Assembly: GCF_000524195.1 (NCBI RefSeq)
Contig: NW_020170407.1
Span: forward strand, 724,883-788,882
Reading direction: 5' to 3'
DNA: 64,000 nt
DNA from: Echinococcus granulosus
Taxonomy: Eukaryota; Platyhelminthes; Cestoda; Cyclophyllidea; Taeniidae
The notes under the pieces were generated by a model. It worked only from the letters and a program-made list of their open reading frames with translations, was not told the DNA's origin and did not search any database. Positions 35,801 to 53,539 of the stretch are shown in pieces. Position 1 is the first letter of the stretch. Every line of letters starts with the position of its first letter. A program made the position numbers and the translations under genes.

Positions 35801-36579
35801 GGATGCGACTAATGCATGCATAACATGCGGGTGATCTTATTTTTCTGTTTTAATATTTAAATCGAGGAAGATATTATCTTAAATTGAGTTAGCTGACCTG
35901 AAAGTTGCTGACCATCATGCATACCCGAATGGGAACAGCAGCATTTTACGCGTTGACCCTATTGAATGGACTAGGCGAGCGAATGATCGGTTTCTCATAT
36001 GTATTTATCATTAACATACAACTTCGATTTTTGAGCCTAAAAACAGGCTCCATGACGGAATTCTTTTAGTTATCTGAAAAGGTTGGTAAAATCGTGGTTT
36101 AGCATTAATTCTTTTAAGCTAGGAAAGTTGTGACAGAAGTATGTTAATTTTTTCCTTGGATGTGAAGACCACACTGCTATCATTGATCCTTTCTTAGTAC
36201 TAAATGATTGTGAAAATCATTTCTGGTAATGGGATGGTAAGTCATAACCTGAATGCCTTTCCGTAAATAGGTCTACCGGTTAGGTGGATGTGGTTTCAAA
36301 ATGCTGATGTTGCTAGAGGGCGTGGCACACGCCTACGTCTACGCCAGTACAGGCTGTAAGAGGTGGGACACGTGTGCGCCCGAGGCCCTGATCAACGCCA
36401 TCGGCGGTCGAGTGAGTGGCGTGGATGGACAAAGTTACAGCTACGCGGGCAACGTTCAGCCCATCGACGCTCGTGGTGTTGTCGCTACTCCTACTGCCGC
36501 CTGGCACTCTGCATACATCGCCCGAATACCTCAATCAGTTGTCGACAGTCTCTGCGCCTTCGCCCCCTCCAATGAGTAG
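32665..36579 (+). CDS. BPNT1: 3'(2'),5'-bisphosphate nucleotidase
   Basis: The enzyme hydrolyses 3'-phosphoadenosine 5'-phosphate (PAP), the by-product of sulfotransferases, to AMP; it is magnesium-dependent and lithium-sensitive in its family. Four exons (208, 164, 336 and 309 nt) join in phase to 338 residues, against about 308 in mammals. Motifs: MIKLMASSVSIATVAGSIIR at the N-terminus, DLQTQADRSVQ, FPGICIIG-EED, the metal-binding WVDPLDGTNEF, VTILIGV, RSHS, GGCGFK (relatives GGAGNK) and WDTCAPEALINAIGG. All metal ligands I can place are present. Met at 32665 was chosen for fit to the family; GTG-initiated upstream sequence is not needed. Removal of PAP supports sulfation of the glycosaminoglycan chains begun by the neighbouring XYLT product. 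Intron 3 (2.3 kb) contains an odd coding-like stretch on the other strand. Confidence 0.93.
33115..33278 (+). CDS. BPNT1: BPNT1 exon 2: metal-binding motif
   Basis: Begins with the glutamates of G-EED and ends with VVVWVDPLDGTNEFAQ, the lithium-sensitive phosphatase motif. Flanked by GTCGTAG and GTCAGT. Confidence 0.95.
33622..33957 (+). CDS. BPNT1: BPNT1 exon 3
   Basis: Encodes GVLEHVTILIGVSVQGRAVG, CQPFYMADF, IWGLEGLGVFGL and CTRSHS. Flanked by GTCTAG and GTTAGA. Confidence 0.93.
34699..34889 (-). pseudogene. Coding-like remnant antisense inside BPNT1 intron 3
   Basis: From an acceptor-like CTGCAACAG the frame reads STLGDGQVGSSEVEKEDLAT, AMQTQVV, a TAA at 34804-34806, then NQLELPRDEDPVHNLFDKVD and VDDYDIIEPLSPNL before TGA. 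The acidic, repeat-free composition looks like the C-terminus of a real protein. The TAA sits where CAA (Gln) would be natural. A nearby 146-codon minus frame at 35007-35447 is in another frame. The family is unknown. It could be a decayed copy, a small nested gene with an unseen intron, or chance. Confidence 0.3.
36271..36579 (+). CDS. BPNT1: BPNT1 exon 4: C-terminal half and stop
   Basis: Encodes VYRLGGCGFKMLMLLEGVAH, YVYASTGCKRWDTCAPEALI and ARGVVAT before TAG. The acceptor is GTAAATAG. Confidence 0.94.
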   Translation, partial: VYRLGGCGFKMLMLLEGVAHAYVYASTGCKRWDTCAPEALINAIGGRVSGVDGQSYSYAGNVQPIDARGVVATPTAAWHSAYIARIPQSVVDSLCAFAPSNE

Positions 36580-38159
36580 GCCTGCGCCTCTTGTGTTTTT
36601 CTTGACCTCATTTTTAACTTCTCGAATGAATTATTTTTGGTTGCTTTTAATATTGATGACGATAGTTGTTGACAATTTTGCAGAAATTCCTGTGTCTCTG
36701 ATTCTCCGTATTAAGATTTTTCACTTGAAGTTGTATTCAGTTGTGCAAGATTTATTAATAGAGAATTCCCTATCGTAGACTCTGCGTAGGCGTAAATTTG
36801 TTGGGTTTTGTCTTACAAGACGTTTAACTTATCCCGCCATTAAAACAAGAAAATTTCTGTCCATTGAATCTGAAACTCTAGGTGGATAGCTTCTTGCGCC
36901 ATATCAGTTCTTCTATATGTTATGACCTTGATAGCTAACACTTGCAGGAAATCAAATTTTTGATGTTGCACAAATTACCAACTCGGTTTTACCATCATAC
37001 TGGTGGTTCTTTAGTGAAAAGTCACTAGGGGTGATTGGTGATTGAATCTCTGGAATGAACGACAGGTCTTCATGTAAGTCAGGCTGCTAGATATTGCGGT
37101 GGTAACTTGATGCAAGAACTAGGGAAGGAGCATTTACGAAATCGGTTTCGGTGAATATTGCACTGGTTTTATAAGATAATCAATCAAATAAAAGCCGTCA
37201 CTAATGAGTCGAAAACTATCCCATCGTTTCAAGCCACTGATAACAACGGAAATGCTTTTCTGGGCCTCTATTTCATATTTACTAGCTCGGATAAGGTTGC
37301 TTGCCGGGGTTTGATGTTTGGAGTTTGTTACAAATGAAAGGCGAACGAATTCGCAATTCGTAAACAGGCGCTACTTTCGTCAGGATACAAATTAAAGCCC
37401 AAAATGCTAGTAAGAGGAAATCTGAGCGCACTAGTAGTTTTGCGTTACCCCTGAGGCCGGATTTAACCCTAGTGATGAGTCCGATACTACCTGTATCCCG
37501 CCCTCCTGAATCAGGTTAAAAGATAATCGGTTTTGATAACATCTCAAAGCCTTTTGTCTTTAATACAGAAAAGCACGACACAATCATTAACTAACTTTAC
37601 CACATCGTAACAAATTCTGGGTTGACAGTGCTTGTAATCGGTTTGCGTAATTACCATCTTTAGGGATAGTTCCCGTTTCAATGGTCGATATTGCTTACCC
37701 ACGTCTCACCTGCCGTTTTTTTTCAAAAAATAGTGCAACCAGTTTGCCAACAGAATCAGGGTATTAGCCCACCGAGTTCAATGACTTCTTGCAAATACTT
37801 AACTCACAGCCCACAGTTACGGAAACGGAAAAGTGGTAGGATTAGACTTTGATTATACAAGCCTACAATGAACCTCCCGCAGGAAGCCTGAGCTTCCAAA
37901 AAGTCAAACCATATGCATTAACACTAACAAAGCATCCATTTGATAACAATAAATTCATACGAAGACAACAAAGAATACAGAATGGCACTATTTACTATCT
38001 GCAATTGATTACTACCTGTAGTTTGCACGTCACACAGCAGATAAACAAAAGACCGGGAAAGCCGCTTTCCACAATTATTAAGATTGAAATGAGAATAAAA
38101 GCGACAATAATTCTTCACAGTTTTTTATACAGTTCGCATTGAACAATGACACGACGAAA
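36580..38159. other. Convergent 3' spacer between BPNT1 and PRPF4B
   Basis: Holds the 3' UTRs of both genes. AATAAA at 37187-37192 is a possible polyadenylation signal for BPNT1. A short inverted pair (TTTAACC / GGTTAAA) occurs near 37460-37520. No gene was recognised. Confidence 0.45.
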
Positions 38160-41838
<3,679 letters not shown>

Positions 41839-44800
41839 CTAAGAATTAAAAAAAAATATCAAGGTCGAAAAACACTGCGATACCAGTTCAACTTTTAAAA
41901 ATTGGCAGAATGAAACATGGGACCTCATCTTAAAAGACCTGCCAGTCACTATCAAAATCTCGGGTCGATTCAGAAACTACTTGATAAATATTGTATTCCC
42001 TCTTCTAACAGTAGTGCAAATTTAAGCGCCAACATCTTGGAATTACTCGCCTTTCGTTTAGAGAATGATTAAATGAACGAACTGTCGGTAACTACAGCAG
42101 AACTGATGACATTAATCAAAATCCCAAACTCTAGCGAGGCGTCAATCAGACGCCTATGAGTCGAACGCTCACAAGCAAACTATAACCAAAAACGTGTTTG
42201 GTCTTACGCATCTGTGACTCTTTAAGTATAAATCTACCTTGAGCCCTAAGCAAGACGGAAGCGAAGAACGCCGACCCACCTCATCCTCACACGAAAAGGC
42301 ACTTTGAATACGCCAACTAGCTAAAACAAATTACGATAATCACCTACATTATCAGGGCAAAAAGAACATAAAAGATCGTTTTATAAGAAATTCTTAAACA
42401 ACATTATGCTTAATTTGTATTTTTGGCGCATACGCATAGGTATTCACGCGGAAAAAATGGCCGCATTAAAGCACCAAAATTTTGTGCAATTACAGGAAAC
42501 TTCACTAATATTTTTCAAACTTTTATAAAAGGGAATTTAAAACCACAGCATATTGAAGGCGCTTAAAAGCTATGTTTGCCGGCCAAGAGCTGTACTGTTA
42601 TTTATTCAAAGCCGTTTATTACCATTGCCATTAAATTTTGCGCAGTCAACTCATTCCCTCATGATTTAATTTGCTCAACACTCGTTGACTATAATTGTAC
42701 ATATAACTTTGCTTGACTTTCTATTATTTGTGGATGTCTATGTTTCCTAATGACCAAAATTTCCCCCTCCGTCCTCCGCTTCATGATTCTTATGAAGCCC
42801 ATTAGAGTCAATTCATCACCTTGAGGATTTAGAACCGTCAAGCCAAATAATTAAATTCCATTCCCTTACCTTCTCTACAAATTCTGGCGTTAAATGCATG
42901 CTGGGTAATTTTGAGGATAGGGCAATATTTTCTACTGCTGGCTAGTAGCGCGAGCAGTTGTATCTCTCACCAATTAAACCTCCAAGTTAGCTAGTCTTCA
43001 CTGCGTGGCTTTCTACTTTGTTCACATTATTACCGAAATGGATCACAGCACTTGTCATAGTATAATCCGTTGGTCCCGCCTGTAGGTTGCGCTTTAGTAG
43101 ATTAGGGGATGTTAATTTTCTTGGATAGGCATACTTGTGATGCAATCAGAATCAGAAACGGCCTACTAGAATTAATCTGAATTTTTAACATGATTGAGTT
43201 CCTGAGGATATTTTGTTTCTACGATGGTGTGCTTCCTTCCAAATATGGTTGCAAAGTGGCGATATTTGCATCATCCGCCGACAAGTAGATTAACACTCGT
43301 TTGTGCAGTCGCACAAATTATTTGCTCTTATGAGATTCCAACTTCATTTCTCACAATTTAGAGAAAACTTTCTTGAAATTTAGATAGTGGTTAAGCTGCT
43401 CTTTAAGAAGTAAGTGATATTGTGAGTAGTACCTGCAATACCAAAACTGCAAGCAATGTTTAAAAATATCCCACTAGTGTGCATGCCTTAATTGGTGCCA
43501 AAATACGCTAATGTAGCTGGAATAACTTGCCATTGAGCTCTTTTGTTCATCTCTGGAATAAGTGTATTTCTACGCTAGATCAGGCATAATACTCACGATC
43601 GATATATTTGCGTTGTTAGGCAATCAGCTACTACGAGTTAAGTCCAATTTCGCTTTATCTATCACACCGGATTGGCAGTAGAACTGCTAGTCCCATCACA
43701 AACGTATATCGACATGCAGTTGATCCCATTGGCTGACGCATTAAGCGCCAAGGTCAGATTTGCCGAGTCAATGCATCCTTAGTGGGTGAAACACACTTTT
43801 GAGGGTTTCGACGCGCGGATGTATGCTGTTTGTCTTGATGCATCTCCCAACCATTAGCCATTTCCAATATTAGCTTGAAGCAGATTAAAAATTCTTCTAC
43901 TGATTTAAAACAAATTGCCAGTTCATATGATTTAAGCTAAAGTTAGTCTGTTTGGTTTTCTGTCATTTCATATAAAACGCAACCAGAAAAAGTCAGGTAA
44001 AGCAAAACTTGTTGCGAGTAGATAAATCTTCAGAAGTAGGTACGTGTTTAACACTCGTACTAATATGTGTGGTTAGGCAGAAGTGTAACTCATGGTACAC
44101 AAACTAAAACTGGAACGAAGTTGAAAAGCCATTATAATCAAAGGTTACCGGAATTAGCCCTTTCAAGCTAAAAAAATGGACCTCAAATATTCATTCTTCA
44201 GCATAATCTTCGGAACATTCTGAAATTAGTACCTTCATAATCACTTAGGCATAGCAGCGCCAATTAATTTTCCTAGGCTAATTAATTGCATTGGACAATT
44301 TACTGGTCACCCCTAGAGGGTTTTATGGAAAAAAAATGCAAATTTTACTCAGAATGATAAATAAATACTAATAATGAGGCTCAAATATTTGACGATATCA
44401 GCACTTTAGTAAGAAATGAAATAAATGTGCACATAAATGTGATACTATAAAAGTGTTCTTAAAAATTTGCGTTTTGGAATCGTCATTTATGTTCATGACT
44501 AATCGGCTGACGTGAAAAAGAAGCAGTTTTCCTACAATTCAGCTCCACAATTTGCTCAGCGTTGCAAGCTTTTTTATTTTCGGCATACCAAAATAGTTTT
44601 TGATTTTCTAAACGTTTTGAATAAAGTTGCGTAGCACGTTAACTCTAGTTACTGGTACTTTGAAGTCCTTTTTTTACTAAAGTTGCACCTGTTATGATGT
44701 TTTAATACTTTTCGGACACGAGTGACAAGCAAACATGGTTTTGTTATCATTACTACAATTACGCTTCTATATATCATGCGGATATGAATTAGTGTGTATA

Positions 44801-47800
44801 TATTTTACTAAGAGGACGACGAAAGTATTTAAAATAACGGAAGGGAAATCACTTTCAACTACCTAGTACACTTCATTTTCTTGAAATCTTAAAGCTATGA
44901 GGATATTCTAAGTTCTCCCACAATTCCTACCATACGAACTACCTGTATGCATTTCATCCTATCAAAACAATGTCAACTGTTGTAAATACATCGCTACGCC
45001 TGCCATTCAGACTCCACCAATTAAAAGTCAAAAGCCAACTTATTTTCCACTAAGTATAATTAAGTTAAACCCCTACGGGCCTCCCACTAGAATTGTTTTA
45101 GCTTACATGCAAATGCTTTTTAAACTACTCCGAACCACCGACACTTAAGTGTTTTGTAAGCAAGCGCCCATTTTGTACTAAATTTGCATGCCAAAGCACA
45201 TCAGTAAGTAAAAAATAATGATTCCCAATGGTAGCCGTTGGCGTGCATGGTCCTGTGCCCTTATAAAAAAGTTGCGACGGCATTGTTTGTAGTGGATATT
45301 TTATGGTCGCACTTATTTTAGAAAAAGTATGTGAGTGCATTGATTAGTTATTAGATTTATGGCAAGATACCAATGTGTACGGTTTATAATGCTCCTCATT
45401 TACAACTTACTAGATCCAGAACCTGGTACGTATATTCTTACCAAAATTGTGTGGCATCAGTTTGCTTTTCTAGAGCATATATCGATGCCAGGCATCATCG
45501 CCAAAAGCGGTAAGCCACCTTTAATGCTTTTTAAAAAATGTTTCAATTAAGTAAAACTAACTCTCCTTAACTTTTACCGAATCAGTGCATGAATTTACTT
45601 TACAGCACCACACAGAACAAAGCAAATTTTCACTGTTTGGGTAGGATGAGACACAAAATTGTTCCATACTACTGCTAAGAATTTTGTTGACAGACGCGGG
45701 ATGCATTAAGGGACCAGCTTGGTAGTTAACATCCTGTACAAATACTTAAAAATAAAAACTGGGAAATGGGTTTTGCTAAAGCATATTATCTTTTACAAGC
45801 TCTTAGTGGTGAACACCGGCTTCTGGGCGTATGCAGTGCTATTTTGCAGGCCACATAGCAAGAACAGACATATGATTTATGAAAAAAATATCCACAAAAA
45901 ATATTCATGCATAATAAGGGATGTAACTGATTTCATATTCCGTCTCGTCCAGACATTTAAAAATCACAATGTGTATTTAACACTAAAATTGTTTTCACAT
46001 CAAAATGATGTAGCAAATTATGCCAATGTAGATTTTACACAAATTTTGACATTTTTCAGAATATTGTTTTAGAAATAACATTAAATTGTTTAGGTGATTT
46101 GAATAGGGCCTTTTTTAAAGGAAATTTATGCATATTAGTCTGTGGCAATCTACCCTTAATTCAGCTTTTCTTTGTTACAAAAGGATATCTCATTTCCTAT
46201 TTTATTTAGAACACTGTATCATTAAGTGATTCAATACGGGACTAAGAGACAGCGTTCACTACCTGTAACATCCTAGACTCTGGCAACATCTATTAAATTC
46301 CTTTGTATAAAACTTTTAAACTAGCAACTGAAATTAGATGCACTTTTTCGGTTTGTGAGGTCTTAGATACAATCTTCTGAATGGATTTTTTACTTTTTTT
46401 CTAAAAAGACTGAAAATAATTTTTAAACAGGGTGTAGACTTACATTAAGTTGAACATTATTTAATGGATGCTTTGAGAGTTTTCAGGCAAAATACCTACG
46501 TCGTCGTCAATTTGATGCACGCAACAATGATTTTATCTGCAATTTGTGCACAAAAATCTGACAGGAAATTCACTGCATGCCGAAGCAGCATTTAAAACAG
46601 CGAGCACAAATGGTCTGCATACTTTCTGAGTTGGGTAAGTTTTATTTTGCTCAGAAGCACTTTTTAACTATAATCCCATAATTCTTTTTGCTCTTGCCTG
46701 CAAATGCATTTATTTTTGTAAATGTTACTTTGACAGATAATTAGGATGTGAATTCGTCCCACTTTTTATTCATTGTATGTATGCATGCCGAAGTGGTTCA
46801 ATAAATACAATTTTATATTTAGAAGTTGAGTGCACAACTTTTTCTAGAGTCACCCACATCTGCGATGCATTGCGGACGGGATCTTGCTAATTTTGCGTGT
46901 TATTAGCAAATGCGACTCTTAATGAATGTACAGCTGCCATATCACCTCATCGTGCGATAATCTTTCCCTGCCCTTCCCTTCGATGGCCAGGATTTTATCA
47001 ACCCAAAAATCCCGAAAATGGTACGCATCAGCTGATTCTTTTCACTTACATTTTTAGTAGATTGTGCAAACTGAGCTACTTACTTTCACATTCGTAATGA
47101 CGAGTACAGATCTTATCACCAATGGCAACGCGAAACCGCAAATCACTCACTTCATTTATGCTCCTGCCGCAATACTCATCCTGTTTTCCTGGCAATTTTT
47201 CAACCGTTTCAACACCCTTCTTTTGCCTTCTTCTTACAGTTTATGCATAAATTGAATAGAAGGGTGTCAAGTCTTAAATTAGAATGAAATAGCAAACGGC
47301 CTGCCAGATAGATGGAGGCTTTTTGTACCTTCATCACTGACAGGATGTGTACACAATGAGAATTTAGAGGCTTTTCAATAATGCGCCACTTCATTTTTTT
47401 AAGATAGTAAGTTTGAACAATAAAGGGTATGCAAAATGGAAACCGGTCAAAACCGGTTTCTTTGTATTGCACTTTCAACCATGCTGGCTTTTTAGTCAAA
47501 CTATCTCTAGACACCACATACTCGATTTTAAATATATATAATTTCTCTAAAATTTAAAGCTCGTCAAATGAGTATCTCGACACTTGAGAGTACTTTACGA
47601 ATATTTCTATTTTCATTTCGCTGAGTAGTAGTTGCAGTTTGGTAAACGCTTGCTTATTCGTGATATTTTAAAACAATGCTTAAGAAGTTATTGAAGAGCT
47701 TTTTCACATACAGGAAAAACTCTCACGTATCATGTTTCACACTGGTTGAAAAGTAATCAACGAGCATTCTTTACTGTACCATTTCAGTCCTCTTGAATAA

Positions 47801-50800
47801 ATATGTATTATATTTGTGAGGTGTCGATTTTTATCAAGATTTTCCAGTTAGTCTCTAACAAGTTGCGAGAACTTTTAATTAGCAAAGTTGACCTTGTGAG
47901 AAACCTCCAATGCATTCAACCAAACGCACTTTCAATACAAAAACCAAACTTCAAAGCTGTAAACAACGATTACCTTATATAAGATGACATGATTTTTTAT
48001 TAAACAATTGAAAACTTGACAGGCTTTAGCATCTTTCAAATTTGATAAATACATTCATTCAATGCTCTCATTCTGCGGAGAGTAGCACCCACCACACAGA
48101 CACCGATATACAATAAACAACGGGAGACTCATTAATCGGGATTATAATGCATCGGTTCCAACATTATGTGATTGTGTAGTTGCGTATGCTGACGTTCTTA
48201 CGGAATCCCTTTTTTGAAACCTAATTCATCGAGTTTAAGGTTTACTGAGTGGAGCAAATATTCTTCATTGGGAACATTTTTGCCGCGATAATTGCAAATA
48301 ATTGAGAGAATATTACCTTAAAATGTGTTACTTATCCAAACAACAAATCAAAATTTTGTTTTCTCTATAGAGGTTTTTATAATCACAGCATTAAAAATAT
48401 GATCATTTGGAATCTAAAACTAGGCATTAAAGGGAATTTTATGTAACTTATCAATTCAAATATTGCATTGGGATATTGCATTTTAAATCTTCAGCTATGC
48501 ACGAAACACCTCCTAATTGTACTTTGTTGAAAAGTAAATGTCATAATTGGTTAATCGCTTTAAATTTAGTTTATGTTAATTAAAACGAATTTTAAACATT
48601 TTGTGCGTTTTCGTACCCCTTTAGCTCTATTTCAATCACAGAAAAGCTTTTGTCCAAACCAAAGGCTGTTAGTTTAATGCAACAAACAAATTTGTTGTTT
48701 TTGTTGACAAGTTACACTTACAAGTCCATTACTTTGTTAAGCTCACTGTTCTTTTTGCATTCATACAAACCGTATACGCATGATCTTAGTCACAATCTAA
48801 CCGTTCACTGTAGGTCGTTTATTGTTGGAATTTAGACAAGTTTGCTGTTGGACATTACGTTTAATTTGGGCTCATAACATTCAGCTGATGTTATACCGAA
48901 AATGATGCTAACTTGTGTCTTTTCGTTAAGACTATATTTAGTAAGGTACCTTATAAATAATGAATGGTTCCCCAGTCAGTGGTCCATTGCAGTTGTATTT
49001 GTGTTTTATGACTTGTTTTATAATAGCGAAATTTCCCAAAAACCACCACGTGGACTCTGAAAGAAGTAGAGGTAGTAAGCGGAATAACACTGTCCATGTA
49101 AATAGACGTCCGAATGCGCATAAGTCATGTTCTAAAAATAAAGTATTAGAGGCCTCCTATTCGGCAGTTTAAACACCAACTCCCCTCGTTACACTTTTCA
49201 AAGGCCCTTTTTACCAGAATGCCTAAATCCTACTTTTGCACTTTTTTTCGTTTGCATATTTTACATCATTTGCATTTTGCATTCATCAAAACATCATTCT
49301 TAGTTTACAGATTCTTTGTGAAATACCTGGAAAGGCTTATCATTTTGGTCGTCGCAGAGGATATTTGTAAAGATATTTTTGTCTTTTGAAAGCATACGTG
49401 GCTTGACACTGTTTACTGATCTGATATCATTCATTGATGCATAATTGTTCATCTTTGATAAGCAATTTTTCCCTCAGAAAAAGGATGGTCATACTTTTGC
49501 TTATTTAATATTATTTTTGCTTAAAACTATCAAATTTTAATTCTTTTATAAGTGGCAGAAGTCCTCATTTCAATCATACGACGCCATCTAGGAATTTATC
49601 TACGCTGGTTACAACTCTTGGCCGTTTTAAAGCTAACTTTAATAAAATTTATTTTAAAACTGGTGCACAAGTTAAATACAATTGAACACAATTGTGGCCT
49701 AAATCGCCTCTAAAGAAAAGGCCTTATATTTGGCAGGCAAAAAGAAAAAAAGACTTGGCTGTCTTCAGTTTGCCGACTATGAGCAACCATCTCACTACAC
49801 TCAATGTGGTTAAACGGATTAATAAGAGCTGTATACTCTTTTTTAATTTATCTTTTATTACTGATTAACTCAATGCAAATCGAATCTAGAATTCTTCACT
49901 TATTTTGAAGTTGAATATAAAATGTTTGTTGCACAATATTTTCTGTGATAAATGTGCAAACTTTTTAACCCGGTTAAAGTACCGTTTTTATAACAAATTG
50001 TCATCCCAATTCACTAAATTAAACACCAATGCCATAGTAGCGTACTTTGTAATGCGTAGTCCCGACTCCCAAAAGATATGCGTTTTTCGTTAGCCCTCAC
50101 ATTCTTTAACGATTGCTCGTTTATTTTTTCATGAGATGCGTTAAGGTTTTACAAAAGCCAAACATTGACAATAATTACGACTGGTCTAATACCTAGTAGA
50201 AAATGTAGTACACCACATTAATAGGTTTATATGTACACCTGTTCCGATGCCTTAAAAATGGTGGTAAAATACCATTAATTCAGCATTAATTGGAATAAAT
50301 TCATCAATGAATATTTATTTAGTTCCCAGAATTACCTTATTCATCTTTTTTTACATAGCATGATGAGAGCTGAAATGTTCATGATAGCTGGCGGCCCATT
50401 CTAACGACATTCTTAAAGACAGTGTAGGGCACAGGAATCTGGAGTTTGCTTCACTGAAAATCACTATGACAAGAAGCATAGCAGGGCTTTGATTGTAGTC
50501 AACTAAAATATTTAAATTATTGTAATTGAGAATAAAACATTTTTATACCACATTCTTGACTAGGTTGGCAACAACGTAGGTATCTACCTTACTTTGATGT
50601 AGTAAACTTCACATCATAGTGCTGTGGCTTTAATTGGTGCCTGATCCTACACCGACGATGCGCTTTTCCAATTGGTCCTGCATAAGTGCTTGCTTTCCGT
50701 AATTTGGCATTACGATTATTAAACTTTGTAGTATCTACACCTCCAAAGATATTTAAGGCATTAAAAGGGGCAACCACCACAGAGAGAGCCTTAGCGGCTA

Positions 50801-53460
50801 TTTGCTACTACCCGTAATTAGCATGTTCGGTTGTGATTAGCGATGGCTAATTTTAAAAGGGTGTCTTCCGGATATGCATGCCTGCAGTGGCTCCTATTAT
50901 TAATTTTGGTATGCGTTAAAACTGCAAAGTACTATTCACTATTGCGCAAAAATTATTTTTTCGGGCATTTTTGAACTAAATCGTTTTTGTTTTTGCTTAT
51001 GAGCAACAAGACTAGTGCCTTTCAACTGATGTATTTTGCCCCACGCACCCTGAGTGTAATCATACGTATTGACAGGATTAACCTTTCCTTCTCTAGCATA
51101 ACTAAATAAGTTGTTTTTTAGTTTTAAACAAAGGAACCTAAATGGTCATAAAATATTTCTATCTGCTATTTGATCAAATAGGGTTATTGGGGGTGGAACT
51201 GGAAAAAATAAAATAAAGTATCAAAAACAGTCGTAGTGGGATATTTTGAGGACTTTAAAATAAGCAGATAGTTTGGTTATTATTTTGGTACTTATGAGAA
51301 ACGTGACCAAGAATTTTTCTGCAGATAGCTACGAAAAAGCCTTGCAAAAATGCAGGTAAAATAAGAGAATAACAAATTTACACTTAGCTTCCGAGCCATC
51401 GAGGTCATGTGGCATATTCCAAATAGCTTCAAGCAAGTATCATTGATATCATTATAACCATTATCGTAGAAATATCGCTTTGATAACTGTAGCTTACACA
51501 ATTGTAAATTTAAAGTATGTTTGTTTGCAGAAGACGGTAGTAAATGAAACAGGTGCCTGTGACCTTTGTGGCTTTACAGCACTTTACAATGTTTTTCCCT
51601 AACTATGTATATAGATACACTTGATTCTGCTATCTTAACTCGATTTTTTGATCCAGAACTAGTCTTAGAGTTCCCCATTACTGTGGCATGGCTTTCTCCT
51701 GCAGTTCATTAATTCTGCTTGAGAACGCATCTATCCCACAGGAATAGAATTGGGACCATTTTATTACGATGAAAAAGTTTTCTAATCTTAAATTAAGGAT
51801 TGTACTAGTTAGGGAAGTCAAAAGTAGAGGCTGATTTTTCCCATACAAGTTTGCGATGCAGTAATTAAAGTTCCGTATTTCTGCGTGAGTTTTGTGGGTT
51901 CTAAGATCTCTGCACCATTGCTTTCTTAGGTTACATAAAAGATAATAACGCATTAAAAAATGCCTAATTGGGTTGCGGTCATGTACATAAATCAACATTA
52001 TTTTTATCGCTGTCATAAATATTTAGCTGGCGACAAATCATAAAGCTGTCTGTATTTTACAGCAGGGAAAAAGATACTTATGCAAGCAATCTTAGATGTA
52101 TGCATCTGACTAGCCGATTTTAGTAGTACTTCAGGCCTATAAGTGCACACGTTCACCGCATCACAAACGGCAGCTCTTTTTATAAGTCATACAAGCCTGC
52201 GAATGTGTGGGCATCGCTTGTTTCCTTAAACTTACTTGTGGATGTTGTTATTATTGCTACAATTTCTCTGTCCCTGGATTTGGTTGCCTCTGATTAGTCA
52301 ACGAGTCATTAGGCTTTGCCGATTGTCAGCTACGGAAGCAGTCAATAAAGAGATGATGCCAGCAGTAGCAGCAACACAAAAAATAATTTTAACAAAAAAG
52401 TTATTCTTTCATCTAGAGCAATCCTAACTCTTTCAGCAATTGCATGTGTTTGTGCTTACAATTTTGTCTCGGAATTGGTAGAAGTGGGACCACTACGGTC
52501 GTACGCAATATTGAACTTTCTTAAATTTTTATATTAACTCAATTTTAATATCAATTGCGATGCTTTCTGATGGTCTCGGAATGGCCACTCAGCCATTTTA
52601 CATCGGATAAATGATAACGTGAGATGCATACAAATCGACTAATTTACCATCATTACAGACTAAACAGACAATTTTACTAAGGTGGAATTGTGCAACACTT
52701 AAAATCTGAAACTCATTGGTGTGCTACTAAGAATGCATAATTTTTGAATTCTTACGTAAACAAATTTACTTTCCCGGTTAAAAAATAAGAAATATTCTAG
52801 AGATGCTTTTTTAGCTGTTCTTTAGAAGGCCTGTCTTCCCCTTTTAGATATCCATCGGCAGAATTTTTTTTAAAAAAAGAGTTGCTGCCGTTCTGACAAT
52901 TCATTACAATTGCTCAAGGCGATTACACAGTCCCGATAGACAATTCCACTGTGTGAAAAAGTAGAGTTATATCAAGATATTCTTAAGAGATTTATTTAGA
53001 TTTATCATTGTTCAGCAATTAGCAAGGTATGCAGCCCGCCGTATGCCGAAAAATATTATTCTGAATAAACAGGTATTCTTCAAAATTGCTTATCCTATAA
53101 GCGCAGTTGGGTAACTTTGGTTCAATAAAAAACACAGAAGCATCAAGCACCGACGTAAACCACCTTAACCCGTTGCATACATATTTTTTTGTGCAAAGTG
53201 GTTATAAGTAAACGCTTCTGAAGTTCCTGTCAGCATACCCATGTAGGATTCCAAATTATGCTGCTAAATTGCTTGCGGAAACGCCTAAAGTCCTAACTAT
53301 TACGCTCACTGATAAAATTAGTGTTACTTTTTACATTTGATGAAAGGTGGTGCTTCGGACCAAGTTCTATTATTCCTTTCAAAAAATTCGAGTAGGCGTT
53401 AATCTGGTAAAGCCTCATATTTCCAAATGTTGTCAGCTGATTTGGCACGTCAGTGTTGGC
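41839..53460. other. AT-rich stretch with no recognised gene
   Basis: Missing 5' exons of PRPF4B may lie in the first kilobases. Open frames are short (under 120 codons) with hydrophobic, chance-like composition on both strands. No tRNA, rRNA or transposase motif was recognised. Reading by eye cannot exclude decayed repeats or noncoding RNAs. Confidence 0.4.
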
Positions 53461-53475
53461 AGTAGTTGCGTAGGT

Positions 53476-53530
53476 AGACAGACGGACAAATGGGCAGGCC
53501 TGGCACAATTAAGCCCAGGCCTGTCTGTCT
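53476..53530. repeat. Inverted repeat (hairpin)
   Basis: CAGGCCTGG at 53495-53503 is repeated inverted as CCAGGCCTG at 53515-53523 with an 11-base spacer. Flanking AGACAGAC at 53476-53483 is inverted as GTCTGTCT at 53523-53530, with unequal gaps. It could be a regulatory palindrome or a mobile element end. Confidence 0.6.
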
Positions 53531-53539
53531 CACACCCTC

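Noticed and set aside
37470..37490. TGATGAGTCCG, again resembling a hammerhead core
   Set aside because: The base before TGATGAG is G rather than C, and no second core box is present.
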